Shown: in pieces, positions 50,071-59,652 of the stretch
How the letters are laid out: each line of letters opens with the position of its first letter
Numbering within the stretch: the stretch's first letter is position 1
Source: Leptonema illini DSM 21528
GTDB lineage: Bacteria; Spirochaetota; Leptospiria; Leptospirales; Leptonemataceae
NCBI RefSeq assembly: GCF_000243335.1
Contig: NZ_JH597773.1
Coordinates: 3,990,115 to 4,054,114 of the forward strand
Direction of reading: 5' to 3'
Length of the DNA: 64,000 nt
Position numbers and translations under genes: made by a program
The notes under the pieces: generated by a model
Told to the model about the DNA's origin: nothing
The model's database searches: none
What the model saw: only the letters and a program-made list of their open reading frames with translations

Positions 50071-51176
50071 GGCTGGTGCAGATAACGGCAGGCGTGGCTC
50101 ACGGGGACGCCGTCACAAACTACGTGTTTTCTCTGAATCGCTACTTAAAGGATACGGGTATCTTTCGGTCTACTCGGGTTTACGCCGAAACGATTTCGGG
50201 GATTCATCGTGTAGGGCATCTTTCGACTTATACGCCCGACCCTGACGACTTCATCATCTATCATCACAGTGTCGGCCTGCTTTATCTTGAGAACTTTCTA
50301 ATGCCAGGCGTGCGGCCGCTGCTGATTTACCATAATATAACTCCGCCGGGCTATTATCTTCCCTGGGATTTTCGTGCTGCCTCGCGCATGCAGCTCGGTC
50401 GTGATCAGTTGCATCGCCTTGCCGGCCTGAAACTGCGTTCTGTTGCGCTCTCTGAATTCAGTGCGGCCGAACTTCGAACCGTTGGATTTGCGAACGTAAC
50501 CGTGCTGCCGTATCCCCTGTCCAGGGAGCGAAGCTCCGCCCCTTTGATCAAGCCGCCGGCGGGCGACGGGAAATGGAAGGGATGGTTAGCCGAAGACACT
50601 CCAATCGTGCTTTTTGTGGGTCGGATCGCTCCAAACAAAGGAATCGATCGGTTGCTGGAAGCCTTCGCTGCTTTGCGTAAGTCCGTGCGTAGCAGGCTGA
50701 TCGTTGCCGGGTCCTTTCGCTCCGAGACCGATCGCTATGGTCAGTATTTACAGAAGCTATCGGCTGATCTGCAGCTTGGCGAGCATGTTAGCTGGGCCGG
50801 TTTCGTAAGCGATCAGGAGCTGGCTGCAATTTATAGCCGAGCCTCGCTTTATATGAGCCTCTCGCAGCATGAGGGATTTGGTGTGCCGCTTGTTGAGGCG
50901 ATGGCTTCTGATGTTCCCGTGCTTGCTTACTGTTCGGCCGATAGCTCGGTTGCCGAGGTGCTCGGTGGAGCGGGGATCGGGTTTACCGTTCCGGATGTGA
51001 AGTGGGTGGCGCAGGTGGCGGGGCGGATACTGACCGATCAGCGTCTCAGATCGCTCATGATTGACGGGCAGAGACGCCGTGTCGCCGAGTTGAAATCCAT
51101 TGATGTGCTTGCCGGATTGAGGCGAATCATAGAAGAAGAGATTCATGGCCGACGAAATCCTGAATCTGATTTCTGA
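50067..51176 (+). CDS. GT4-family glycosyltransferase
   Basis: 369 residues, GT-B fold. The C-terminal Rossmann half has VLFVGRIAPNKGIDRLLEAF and the GT4 E-x7-E motif in HEGFGVPLVEAMASDVP, followed by SSVAEVLGGAGI. The N-terminal half begins RLVQITAGVAHGDAVTNYV. It transfers a nucleotide-activated sugar to an unknown acceptor, possibly in envelope polysaccharide synthesis. Translationally coupled to its upstream neighbour, and its 3' end overlaps the DedA gene by 32 bases. Confidence 0.88.
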   Translation: MRLVQITAGVAHGDAVTNYVFSLNRYLKDTGIFRSTRVYAETISGIHRVGHLSTYTPDPDDFIIYHHSVGLLYLENFLMPGVRPLLIYHNITPPGYYLPWDFRAASRMQLGRDQLHRLAGLKLRSVALSEFSAAELRTVGFANVTVLPYPLSRERSSAPLIKPPAGDGKWKGWLAEDTPIVLFVGRIAPNKGIDRLLEAFAALRKSVRSRLIVAGSFRSETDRYGQYLQKLSADLQLGEHVSWAGFVSDQELAAIYSRASLYMSLSQHEGFGVPLVEAMASDVPVLAYCSADSSVAEVLGGAGIGFTVPDVKWVAQVAGRILTDQRLRSLMIDGQRRRVAELKSIDVLAGLRRIIEEEIHGRRNPESDF

Positions 51177-51780
51177 CCTTCCTGCTGCCGGTCTGCATGC
51201 CTTTTTTTTCTTCGCCGCCCTTCTTGAGAATTTATTTCCGCCGTGGCCGGGCGATACCTTCATCGTCTTCGCAGGCTTTCTTTCAGCGCACGGTGCCGTC
51301 AGTTTGCCAGCAGCTCTGCTGAGCACGGGAACTGGTAGTCTTGCCGGTGCATGGATCATGTATCTTGCCGGGGAAAAGGTTCTGCATCTGGCTCGATCCC
51401 TTCATGCTCGGTTAAAGCCGGGCATCATGCAGCGCATGCTCTCTGACTTCGTCTCAGAAGAACACATGCAGCGGACGCAGCAATGGTTTCTGAAGTGGGG
51501 CGCCTGGTTTGTCGTCGTTTCGCGGTTTTCGGCGGGCATTCGTTTTTTTGTGAGCATCGTCGCCGGCCTTTCGAAGATGAATCCACTTCTATTCACCGTA
51601 TGCTTCTCGCTTGGCGTCTTGATCTGGAACACGCTTCTGTTAACCGGCGGGCGTCTGCTTGCCGAAAACTGGCGCAAAATGCTGGAGTGGCTTCAGCTTT
51701 ATAACGTCGCCGTTGGATCGTTGATCGTACTTGTCGTTGCCTTTTTTATAATGCGCTGGTGGCGACGGAGGTCTGCATGA
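51145..51780 (+). CDS. DedA-family membrane protein
   Basis: 211 residues with four to six membrane segments. DedA signatures: [28 protein letters not shown] near the N-terminus, [16 protein letters not shown], and [18 protein letters not shown] (the conserved R-x-x-x-x-x-G arm). DedA proteins include undecaprenyl-phosphate and phospholipid flippases. The start lies 32 bases inside the glycosyltransferase gene and the stop overlaps the sirtuin start (ATGA). Confidence 0.9.
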   Translation: MADEILNLISDLPAAGLHAFFFFAALLENLFPPWPGDTFIVFAGFLSAHGAVSLPAALLSTGTGSLAGAWIMYLAGEKVLHLARSLHARLKPGIMQRMLSDFVSEEHMQRTQQWFLKWGAWFVVVSRFSAGIRFFVSIVAGLSKMNPLLFTVCFSLGVLIWNTLLLTGGRLLAENWRKMLEWLQLYNVAVGSLIVLVVAFFIMRWWRRRSA

Positions 51781-52031
51781 TAGTGCCTCTTCCAGAGCGC
51801 TTCGCAGAATTTCGGCATGTCGTCGTGATCACGGGAGCGGGCATCTCGGCCGAGAGCGGCATCCCCACTTTTCGCGGAGAAGGAGGCCTCTGGCGCAACT
51901 ACAGGGCTGAAGATCTGGCCACTCCTTCGGCCTTTCGCAAGGACCCGCAGCTTGTATGGGAATGGTATGAGATGCGACGCGAGATATGTCGGCAGGCTGA
52001 GCCTAACGCCGCGCATCAAACGCTGGTCGAG

Positions 52032-52040
52032 ATGGAACGG
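52032..52040. repeat. Target-site duplication, left copy
   Basis: ATGGAACGG directly precedes the element and is repeated exactly at 53421-53429. A 9-bp duplication is typical of IS256-family insertion. Confidence 0.93.
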
Positions 52041-52131
52041 GATTATGTCCCGAATTTAGTTAGAGTTTGAAAAGGCGGAACCCTGGCCCAAAATGGGCCG
52101 AACAACCACATTCCCTTACGGAGGGTTCCAA

Positions 52132-53368
52132 GTGAAGAAGAACGAACGGGCAGAAAACAGTCAAACACAAAGCCTGGCGGCCGATGAGTTTCGGGATTAT
52201 ATTCGAACCAGCCTCGATTCCCGTGTGCGCGAATTTGCACTCGGCTACGTAGGAGCTTTGATTCTCGAAGAAATCGAAACGTTATGCGGCAAGACAGGGG
52301 AGCATAAGAGAGGCCGTGGATTTGCTCATCGAGGCGGCAGCCAGCGAGGTTCCATTGTGCTCGATGGAGAAAGGGTGGCCATCCAGAAGCCCAGAGCTCG
52401 ACGTAACGGCAAGGAGGTGAAGCTGGAGCGATATGAGATCCTTCAGGATCGCTCTGATCTTCGCGAGCATGTTGAGCGCCTGATGGCTGGCGGGCATCAG
52501 CACCCGGAACTATGAAAAGACGCTGAGAAAGACAGAAGCCTCTCTCGGCCTTTCGCGGAGTGCGGTTTCGCGGGAGTTTGTGAAGTCCAGCCGTGAGTCG
52601 CTCAATCATTTGAATTCACGCAGGTTTCCTGATCAGACATTCTGGTGTATTGTTCTTGATGGCATCGTATTCGGCGGCTCTGTCGTAATCGTTGCTCTCG
52701 GGGTCGATACGGCCGGAAACAAGCATTTTCTGGGCATTTCTGAGGGGTCTACAGAGAATGCTGATAGCGCACTCAGTGTCCTTCAATCAATCGAGAGCCG
52801 TGATATCCGCTTCACAGATCGTGTGCTTGTCGTCATGGATGGATCAAAGGCTCTTGAAAAAGCGGCCAGAGAGTTCTTCGGAAAGAAGGCAGAGATCCAA
52901 CTCTGCTACCTTCATAAACAGAGAAATGTTCTTGCCAAGCTCCCACGGAAGTATCATGCAGAATTCTGCAAGAGATACAAGCAGGCATTCAGCGCTAACA
53001 GTTACGAAGATGTCGCAAGCGAGATGCGGTCCGTTCTATCATGGCTCGAATCCATCAGCTACAGTGCCTCTCAGAGTCTTCAGGAGGGTTTAGAGGCACT
53101 GTTAACGCTGCATCGCATCAATATGCCGCCGAAATTGAGAACATCCTTTTACACAACCAATCTGATCGATTCGGCATTCTCGAATCCCAGATCTCAGCTT
53201 AACCGGGTTAAACGGTCAAGGCCTCAGACAGACCAGGTGCTCCGATGGGTCGGCAGTCTCCTGCTATCACAGGAGGAACAATTCCGTAAGGTGCGGTCAT
53301 ACACTCATATCCATGAGTTCTTAAACAGCTTCCTGGATAAAAAGATTGACGAGCGGATCTCGGCATAG
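52132..53368 (+). pseudogene. IS256-family (mutator-type) transposase, frameshifted
   Basis: The reading frame starts at GTG 52132, with GGAGGG seven bases upstream, and stops at 52515 after LMAGGHQHPEL. From 52493 the next frame reads GISTRNYEKTLRKTEASLGL and continues to 53368. One extra G in GGGC (52492-52494) explains the shift. Joined, the protein is about 411 residues, normal for the family. It has GVDTAGNKHFLGISEGSTEN, the Asp motif VVMDGSKALEKA, LCYLHKQRNVLAKLP and FYTTNLIDSAFS, all hallmarks of mutator-type DDE transposases. It could be inactive or depend on frameshifting. Confidence 0.85.
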
Positions 53369-53390
53369 GATGCATTCAGTGGGTCCCGCC

Positions 53391-53420
53391 TCAAAGTCTA
53401 ACTATCACTGGGACATAGTC
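53391..53420 (-). repeat. Right terminal inverted repeat of the IS element
   Basis: Reverse complement begins GACTATGTCC and matches the left end at 52041-52070 in 23 of 30 positions; the outermost 10 and innermost 10 bases are best conserved. Confidence 0.88.
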
Positions 53421-53429
53421 ATGGAACGG
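53421..53429. repeat. Target-site duplication, right copy
   Basis: ATGGAACGG, identical to 52032-52040. Its reading frame resumes the sirtuin sequence (MER then HFREIGSFLL). Confidence 0.93.
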
Positions 53430-53915
53430 CATTTTCGTGAAATCGGCAGTTTTTTACTGGTCACACAGAACGTCGACGGGCTGCATCGTCGTGCCGGCAA
53501 CGAGAACATCGTCGAGATACACGGCTCGATCTGGCGCGTAAGGTGCACAGAATGCGGTAGAGAATGCGAACGTCTGCATCTTGATACGGTGCCTCCGCAC
53601 TGTTCATGCGGTGGAGTGGAACGACCGGCCGTTCTCTGGTTCGGCGAAAGCTACGATAGTATTGTTTTAGAGACCGTGCGTGCCGCACTTGAGAAGGCCG
53701 ACGTCTGCCTTGTGATCGGCAGCTCGGGTCAGGTGAGCCTTCCCGTTGCGCTTGCCCGCGAGGCCCGGCGTTCCGGGGCGATGGTCGTCGAGGTGAATCT
53801 GGAACGCTCAGAATTCAGCGACGTCGCCGACTTCAGCTTTTTTGATAAAGCCGGATCGGCGCTGCCGGAGCTATGGGCGTCCTGGCGTAAGCTTATTCGT
53901 TAACAGGAGAGAGAA

Positions 53916-55148
53916 ATGCTGCGAATCCCTTATCTGCTTCGAATCCTGTATCTTCCTGTGGGCATCGTGCTTGGCCTGATTGCCGGCATAATCGTCGGCC
54001 TTCATGCGCCGGCCGTTGCAGAGGCAACGGGATGGATGGGAACGTTCTTTATGAACTCCCTGAAAATGGTTATCCTCCCTCTGATAATCACGTCGGTTAT
54101 CGCCGGCGTGGGCCGCATCGGCGACGTAAAAAAACTCGGCCGCAAGGGATTCTGGACGTTGCTTTATTTCGGAACGACGACCGCTATCGCCGTCGGCCTG
54201 GGCATATTGATCAGTGACACGCTGGGATTCGGCGAACGAGCGATTGACACAACATCGGTGCAGGCTCCGGAGGGGAAGGCCTATTCGCGTGGCTATTCTG
54301 ATCTCATATTGTCGCTTGTAACGCCGAACCTCTTTCGCTCGCTTTCTGAGATGGACATCCTGCCCGTGCTGCTCTTCTGTCTTCTGCTTGGCGGAACCCT
54401 TGCCATGCAGGGTGAACGAGCGGCTTCGATCTTTCGTACAATGGAAGTGCTTGAGAAAGCCGTCATCACGATCGTGCATCTGATCCTTGTGTTTGCTCCG
54501 ATCGGCGTCTATGGCCTGATTGCCGCCCGCACCGCATCGCTGGGCGAAGGCTTCTTTGATGAAGTTTTAGCGCTGCGTTATTATGTGCGCAATGTTCTGC
54601 TGGGACTGGGCATACACGGTTTTGTTATTCTTCCGCTTATCTACTGGGTCTTCGCGAGAAAGAATCCGTTTCGATTTCTCTGGAATCTTTTTCCCGTGCT
54701 CGGCACGGCCTTCTCAACGGCATCGTCTTCGGCCACTCTGCCGCTGACGATGAGCGTGCTTGAAGAAAAGGAAAAGATCAGCCCCGAGACGACGGGCTTT
54801 GTTCTGCCGCTTGGCGCCACCGTGAATATGGATGGAACGGCGCTTTATGAAGCGATGGCGGCCATGTTTATCGCCCATCTTTTCGGGGTACAGCTCGATC
54901 TCTCGGCACAGATCGTCATCTTTCTTACCGCGACGCTTGCCGCAATAGGCGCTGCCGGTATTCCCGAGGCAGGTCTGGTGACGATGGCCATAGTTTTGCG
55001 CGCCGTCGGTCTGCCACTTGAGGGCATCGCTCTGATCCTGTCGATCGACTGGTTCCTCGATCGATGCCGTACGGCCGTAAACGTTCTTGGCGACACGGTC
55101 GGAGCGAGCATCCTTGACCGGTTTACAGGCGATGTGAAGAACGATTGA
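53916..55148 (+). CDS. Dicarboxylate/amino acid:cation symporter (DAACS/GltP family)
   Basis: 410 residues, EAAT-like fold. Family marks: SLKMVILPLIITSVIAGVG in TM3, the HP1 serine-rich tip TAFSTASSSATLPLTM, the TM7 sodium-site motif GATVNMDGTALYEAM, IGAAGIPEAGLVTMAIVL (HP2), and DWFLDRCRTAVNVLGD in TM8. The DRCRT Arg position resembles glutamate/aspartate and dicarboxylate carriers. A clear AGGAGAG precedes the ATG, 12 bases after the sirtuin stop, so it may belong to the same operon disturbed by the IS. Confidence 0.93.
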   Translation: MLRIPYLLRILYLPVGIVLGLIAGIIVGLHAPAVAEATGWMGTFFMNSLKMVILPLIITSVIAGVGRIGDVKKLGRKGFWTLLYFGTTTAIAVGLGILISDTLGFGERAIDTTSVQAPEGKAYSRGYSDLILSLVTPNLFRSLSEMDILPVLLFCLLLGGTLAMQGERAASIFRTMEVLEKAVITIVHLILVFAPIGVYGLIAARTASLGEGFFDEVLALRYYVRNVLLGLGIHGFVILPLIYWVFARKNPFRFLWNLFPVLGTAFSTASSSATLPLTMSVLEEKEKISPETTGFVLPLGATVNMDGTALYEAMAAMFIAHLFGVQLDLSAQIVIFLTATLAAIGAAGIPEAGLVTMAIVLRAVGLPLEGIALILSIDWFLDRCRTAVNVLGDTVGASILDRFTGDVKND

Positions 55149-55181
55149 CACGATGGTCCGCAGACGAACACTGGCCGCATC

Positions 55182-55255
<74 letters not shown>

Positions 55256-55321
55256 CATCTCCTCCCTTTCAGCCCCCCGTAAATTGCTTTTCAGGATCTC
55301 TTCCCGTCGTTTTGGTGTCGT

Positions 55322-56575
55322 ATGGCCGATCAAAAATCCAATCCGCTGATTCTTTATACCGGCGTCGCCGTCTCCGTTGTCGGAGTGGTGCTTTCCACGC
55401 TGCTGCTCTGCAAACATGGCTTCTCGGATCTGTGCACCTCGTCGCTCGGATGTAGCATCGACGGTGTGGACGGATGCAAAGAGCTCGGTCAGAGCTCTCT
55501 GTCCAAGGTCGGGCCGTTTCCGATTGCGATTTTCGGGCTTCTTTACTATGCCTTCTTAACGGCCGCCTTTCTGCTTCAGAGCATCAGGCCACGCGGCGAA
55601 CTCGCAGCGCTTCTCCTGTATACGACGATCGTCGGTCTGGTCGTCGATGCCGTTCTCGGTTACATCAACTTCACGCAGATCCTTGTTCCGTGTATCCTCT
55701 GTGCTTATACCTACCTGATCACACTTGCGCTTTTCGTTCTTGCTCTTACGCATAAACTGCAGAGCTTTCGCAGTAATTCGCCAATGGCAGATGTCGTAAA
55801 AGAAAGCGGAACTCCGGCCGTCGCAGGCGCCCTGCTTACGTTTATCCTTGCAGGAATTCTTTATCTGATGGGAGCTCCGCAGAAATCGAAGGCGGTCGAC
55901 GGACCGATCGATGAGGCTCTTGTTCCAGGGATGCTGGCCGACTTTGCCGCTTTGAAATCGGTTGAATTCAATGAGCAGGGCTTGAAGTCACGCGAGGGTT
56001 CTGAGAACGGATATATCGTCGTGCATAAGTTCGCAGATTTTCTGTGTCCGCATTGCCTGCATGCATCGGAGCTTCTGCAAGAAGCCATGAAGCGCTGGCC
56101 CGGTCGCATTCAGGTTTACTATCGCCATTTTCCTCTTGATTCGACCTGCAATCCGCTTCTCACAGGCGCACCACAGAAGCCCTATGGAGACTGGCGTTGT
56201 AACGGAGCGCAGGCGGCGATCTGTGCAGGAGATCATCCCGGCTTTGCAGGCTTTTATCATGGCGTTTTCGATTTGCAGAACCAGCGTTTGCCGATCACGC
56301 TTGAGCATCTGGAGCGCCTCAGCGTAAATGCGGGCATCCCGTGGAATCAGTTGCGCACCTGCATGGCTTCACAGGCCACACAGCAGAAGCTGATGCGCGA
56401 TATCGATGATGCGAAGAAGATCGATATCCACTCGACACCGACGCTGATCGTAAACGGCAAGCTTCTCTCACCGGGCGTTCCCGATCGCAAGTGGTTCTTT
56501 CAGCTTCTGGACTCGCTCGTATATGAGAAAGAAGGCAACGCTGCCTTTGACGAGTACCGGGCACGGAAGAAATAA
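55322..56575 (+). CDS. VKOR-DsbA fusion, disulfide-bond forming protein
   Basis: 417 residues. Residues 1 to about 175 form a vitamin K epoxide reductase domain with four to five membrane spans. It has Cys44 and Cys52 in the extracytoplasmic loop before KVGPFPIAIFGLLYYAF, and the active CILC (124-127). After a further span (about 165-182) comes a periplasmic thioredoxin/DsbA domain with CPHC in FADFLCPHCLHASEL and the cis-Pro segment STPTLIVNGKLL. The fusion links quinone reduction to substrate oxidation in one protein, replacing DsbB plus DsbA. It is preceded by tRNA-Val. Confidence 0.92.
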   Translation: MADQKSNPLILYTGVAVSVVGVVLSTLLLCKHGFSDLCTSSLGCSIDGVDGCKELGQSSLSKVGPFPIAIFGLLYYAFLTAAFLLQSIRPRGELAALLLYTTIVGLVVDAVLGYINFTQILVPCILCAYTYLITLALFVLALTHKLQSFRSNSPMADVVKESGTPAVAGALLTFILAGILYLMGAPQKSKAVDGPIDEALVPGMLADFAALKSVEFNEQGLKSREGSENGYIVVHKFADFLCPHCLHASELLQEAMKRWPGRIQVYYRHFPLDSTCNPLLTGAPQKPYGDWRCNGAQAAICAGDHPGFAGFYHGVFDLQNQRLPITLEHLERLSVNAGIPWNQLRTCMASQATQQKLMRDIDDAKKIDIHSTPTLIVNGKLLSPGVPDRKWFFQLLDSLVYEKEGNAAFDEYRARKK

Positions 56576-56586
56576 CGGAGAAGACG

Positions 56587-57102
56587 ATGCAGGATTCCAG
56601 TCAGGATTCATTCAGTAGCGGACCGGTCGGAGTTCCGACCTCTCTGGAAGGCGGCGTTTCGGGCGCCGGTCAGAGGCATGCCGTCGTCGTCTCGAAGTGG
56701 AACGAGTTCATCACGTTCCGCCTGCGTGACGGAGCCGTCGCCGCCCTGCAGCGCCACGGCGTCCCGGCTGAGAGTATTACCGTCGTCTATGTTCCCGGCG
56801 CCTTTGAATTGGGATCGACGGCCCGCGAGCTGGCTGACACGGGCCGTTTTGACGCCGTTATCTGCATCGGCTGCGTGATCCGCGGAGCGACCGACCATTA
56901 TGACTACGTCGCCGGTCAGGCAGCCCGACTTGTGTCGCAGGCCGCCTATGATTCGGGCAAGCCCGTCATCTTCGGAGTGCTGACGACCGATACGATCGAG
57001 CAGGCCATCGAACGGGCGGGAACTAAGGCCGGCAACAAGGGCTACGAAGCGGCCCTGACGGCCATCGAGATGGTAGATCTTTACAAGAAGATCCGTGCCT
57101 GA
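56587..57102 (+). CDS. ribH: 6,7-dimethyl-8-ribityllumazine synthase
   Basis: 171 residues, the penultimate enzyme of riboflavin synthesis. VVVSKWNEFITFRLRDGAV, VPGAFELGSTARELA, IGCVIRGATDHYDYVAGQ (catalytic His) and FGVLTTDTIEQAIERAGTKAGNKGYEAAL are signatures. The first 35 or so residues are an N-terminal extension rich in Ser/Gly. The pairing with nusB two bases downstream is a common bacterial arrangement. Confidence 0.96.
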   Translation: MQDSSQDSFSSGPVGVPTSLEGGVSGAGQRHAVVVSKWNEFITFRLRDGAVAALQRHGVPAESITVVYVPGAFELGSTARELADTGRFDAVICIGCVIRGATDHYDYVAGQAARLVSQAAYDSGKPVIFGVLTTDTIEQAIERAGTKAGNKGYEAALTAIEMVDLYKKIRA

Positions 57103-57104
57103 TC

Positions 57105-57599
57105 ATGAAAAAGATCCGCATCAAGAAGAAGCCTTCTCAGCCGCGCAAGCCTTTGAATCGCCATCCGAACTCCCATGCCCGGGAGGTCGCCCTTCAGGCA
57201 CTATACCAGCTGGAGGTCGTGCATCATCCGATGCCCGAGGTGATGGAGTTTCGCTGGCTGAACAATCCGCTTACAGACGAGGAGCATGCGCTCACCCTGC
57301 AGCTCATCGAAGGCGTGGCCGAGCTTGAAGGAAAAATCGACGGCGTAATTGACGCCTACATTCATAAGGATGCTTCACAGATTTCCACAATCGTCCGATC
57401 TATACTGAGAATGGGTACGTTCGAAATCCTCAAAGGAGCGTTTGACATCCGCATCCTTATCGATGATTACTGTACCCTGACCCGTCGTTATGACGGGGAC
57501 CCCTCGGTCGGCTTCGTTCACGGTACCCTGGACCATATCTACCAGGATCACCGAGCGATCCGGGAAGGCGAAGATGGCGAAAAATCGACTGATGTTTGA
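57105..57599 (+). CDS. nusB: Transcription antitermination factor NusB
   Basis: 164 residues, all-helical. NSHAREVALQALYQLEV is the N-terminal helix with the Arg-rich RNA-binding face; SILRMGTFEILKGAFDIRILIDDY and DPSVGFVHGTLDHI are conserved C-terminal elements. It works with NusE (S10, 35343) in rRNA antitermination. A basic N-terminal tail (KKIRIKKKPSQPRKP) is added. The 3' end overlaps the TPR gene by 26 bases. Confidence 0.93.
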   Translation: MKKIRIKKKPSQPRKPLNRHPNSHAREVALQALYQLEVVHHPMPEVMEFRWLNNPLTDEEHALTLQLIEGVAELEGKIDGVIDAYIHKDASQISTIVRSILRMGTFEILKGAFDIRILIDDYCTLTRRYDGDPSVGFVHGTLDHIYQDHRAIREGEDGEKSTDV

Positions 57600-59652
57600 G
57601 CCGGATGGTCCTGAGACGATCCGACCGGCACCTGAAAAAGAGAACGAAACAATCGAATACGGCGACCCCGTATATCTGGATGGCACGGCTCGCTCCGTGC
57701 GCAGCTTCCGCACGCTCATAATCTCTGGCGTCATTCTGATCCTTCTGCTGGTGATCGGCGCCGGCGCCTTCTACTTGTGGCGCTCTGCTCCAGAAGGCTC
57801 GCCTGAAGGGCGCATCTCCCTTGATGGCGCTCGGGATCGCTACTATATTCCTGAAAGCGACCTGACCGATGCTCTGAAAAAGGGACGGCAGCAGTATCTA
57901 CAGCTGGCTCGCGACGATGCGCGACGCACCTTTCAGAAGATTCTCGATGAATCGACGAGTGATAAAGAGCGTTCTATCGCCCATATCTTTCTCGGCGTGA
58001 TGGCCCTTGAAGAGGATCGACCGGGACAGGCAAAGCATCATTTTCTTTCAGCCCTCAAGCTCGACGAATCCTCTGTCGGAGCGTTGATCAACCTGGCCAT
58101 CGTCGAACGCAAGCTCGGCAACCGCGAAGAGGCGCAACGATACGCCGAGCAGGCAAAAGAGCTGGCTCCGAATGATCCGGCCGTTGCCATGATTCTTGCA
58201 AATCTGCTTCTTGAGTCGAGCGATCCCGAGAAGGCCGAAGAGATCTATCGTGAGGGCATGTCGCGCTCGCCCGACGATACGATCATGCGTTATAACCTCG
58301 GCCTTGCTTTAATACGACAGAACAAGCTCGACGAGGCCGAGCTGGAGTTTAACCGCCTGGTTGAGATGTTCCCATCGGACCCGCTTGCCGTGCGTGCGCT
58401 TGCCTATCTCGGTCAGATCGCCTTCTTGAAGAACCGTCCCGAACAGGCCGTGCAGTATTATCGCCGTGCTATCGGCCTTGCTCCCGATGAGGCTCGCTAT
58501 CATTACAATCTCGGCGTCGTCTTGCTGCGTATGCGCGACAATCAAGGCGCCCTTGAGGCCTTTGATAACGCTCTGAAGGCGGGCGGAAGCGACGCCGACG
58601 TTTTCCAGAATCTTGCGCTTGCCTATGAACGACTGAACGAGCCGACGCTTGCGGCAAAGGCGTTGGAACGGGCCCTTCTTATCAATCCGCAGAGTGTCGA
58701 AGGATTGTTCCAGCTCGGAGATCTTTATCACAGACAGAAAGATCTGCTTCGGGCCGCCGAGAACTACAGAAAGATCGTCAATATCACTCCGGGCGATACG
58801 AATACAAAAGAGGCGTTGATCCGTCTGGGACGCGTCTATCGTGAGATGGAGCGATATCAGGATTCGGCCGATGTGCTCGGTCGGGCTGTTACGCTTTCGC
58901 CGAACGAAGGCCAGGTCCTCTATGAGCTCGGGTTAACCTATCGCATGGGCAATCGTTTCGATGACGCCGTCGCCGTGTGGAGGAAGGCTCTACAGAACGG
59001 GGTCAAACTCGAACGGGCCGATGAAAGGACGATCCGGCTGGCGCTGGGCGATTCGTACAGGGCAAAAGGCGCTTATGATCTCGCCATCAATGAATACAGA
59101 CAGGTAGAGGGCCGCAATCGTGAAGCCCCCGTTGTCGAAGACGACGCCGAGCTCCATCTGCGTCTTGGCGCCCTCTACCGTGATCTGAAAGACGCCGGCA
59201 AAGCGTCGGAGTACTATCGTCGCGTGTATGAAGGCGCTTCTTCAAGTCCGGCGCAGAGACGGGATGCGGCGAAAGATATGGCCTCTCTCTATTTGAAAGA
59301 CGCCGATCGGGCTTCGCTCGATGAGGCCGGCTCCTGGGCCTACAAGGCCGCCCGGCTCGACCAGAGCGATGCAGAGACGCAACTTCTTCGCGCCGAGATC
59401 CTGCTCCGCAACGAATCGGGAGTCGATCGCGAGAAGGCCATCGAGATCCTGATGGCCGTCGCGCATTCAAGGCTGCCGTCGGGCCTTGAGGCGAAGACCT
59501 ATCTGCTTCTTGGCGACGCTTATTACAAAAACGGCGAATATCGAAGAGCCGTTGAAGCGCTTGAAACGGCTTCGGAATACGATCCGGGGAATTCCGAGAT
59601 ACTCAAGAAAAAGCGGTTAGCCGTATCGGCGCTGCGATCTGAGGGGCGATGA
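57574..59652 (+). CDS. Membrane-anchored TPR-repeat protein
   Basis: 692 residues. A cytoplasmic N-terminal stretch is followed by a single span (about residues 48-68) and then a long array of roughly 14-15 TPR-like helix pairs, such as ALINLAIVERKLGNREEAQRYAEQA, YNLGVVLLRMRDNQGALEAFDNAL and LGDLYHRQKDLLRAAENYRKI. TPR arrays assemble protein complexes. The ATG at 57574 lies inside nusB and gives the MAKNRLMFEPDG start; the 28 codons before it are nusB sequence. Its stop overlaps the HEAT-repeat gene (ATGA), so the pair is co-translated. Confidence 0.88.
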   Translation: MAKNRLMFEPDGPETIRPAPEKENETIEYGDPVYLDGTARSVRSFRTLIISGVILILLLVIGAGAFYLWRSAPEGSPEGRISLDGARDRYYIPESDLTDALKKGRQQYLQLARDDARRTFQKILDESTSDKERSIAHIFLGVMALEEDRPGQAKHHFLSALKLDESSVGALINLAIVERKLGNREEAQRYAEQAKELAPNDPAVAMILANLLLESSDPEKAEEIYREGMSRSPDDTIMRYNLGLALIRQNKLDEAELEFNRLVEMFPSDPLAVRALAYLGQIAFLKNRPEQAVQYYRRAIGLAPDEARYHYNLGVVLLRMRDNQGALEAFDNALKAGGSDADVFQNLALAYERLNEPTLAAKALERALLINPQSVEGLFQLGDLYHRQKDLLRAAENYRKIVNITPGDTNTKEALIRLGRVYREMERYQDSADVLGRAVTLSPNEGQVLYELGLTYRMGNRFDDAVAVWRKALQNGVKLERADERTIRLALGDSYRAKGAYDLAINEYRQVEGRNREAPVVEDDAELHLRLGALYRDLKDAGKASEYYRRVYEGASSSPAQRRDAAKDMASLYLKDADRASLDEAGSWAYKAARLDQSDAETQLLRAEILLRNESGVDREKAIEILMAVAHSRLPSGLEAKTYLLLGDAYYKNGEYRRAVEALETASEYDPGNSEILKKKRLAVSALRSEGR

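Larger units (their letters stand above)
52041..53420 (+). mobile_element. IS256-family insertion sequence, 1380 bp
   Basis: The element is delimited by the exact 9-bp direct repeat and by terminal inverted repeats of about 30 bp: the left end GATTATGTCC...TAGAGTTTGA (52041-52070) matches the reverse complement of the right end, GACTATGTCC...TAGACTTTGA, at 23 of 30 positions. Agreement resumes further in (GGCGGAACCC / GGCGGGACCC). It carries one transposase gene in the same direction as the disrupted sirtuin. Length and duplication size fit the IS256 family. Confidence 0.92.
51777..53903 (+). pseudogene. SIRT5/CobB-type NAD-dependent deacylase interrupted by an IS element
   Basis: Two parts of one sirtuin: 51777-52040 (88 codons) and 53430-53903. 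Removing 52041-53429, that is the element and one copy of its target duplication, restores an in-frame 245-residue protein, the usual length. Motifs: [28 protein letters not shown], a four-Cys zinc site (CTECGREC plus CSCGG), and FGESYD. Tyr64 and Arg67 in WEWYEMRRE match the acyl-binding pair of desuccinylase-type sirtuins. The ATG at 51777 has GGAGG seven bases upstream. As it stands the first part ends 10 residues into the element and function is probably lost. The right part has its own ATG (53421) but lacks half the NAD site. Confidence 0.92.
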
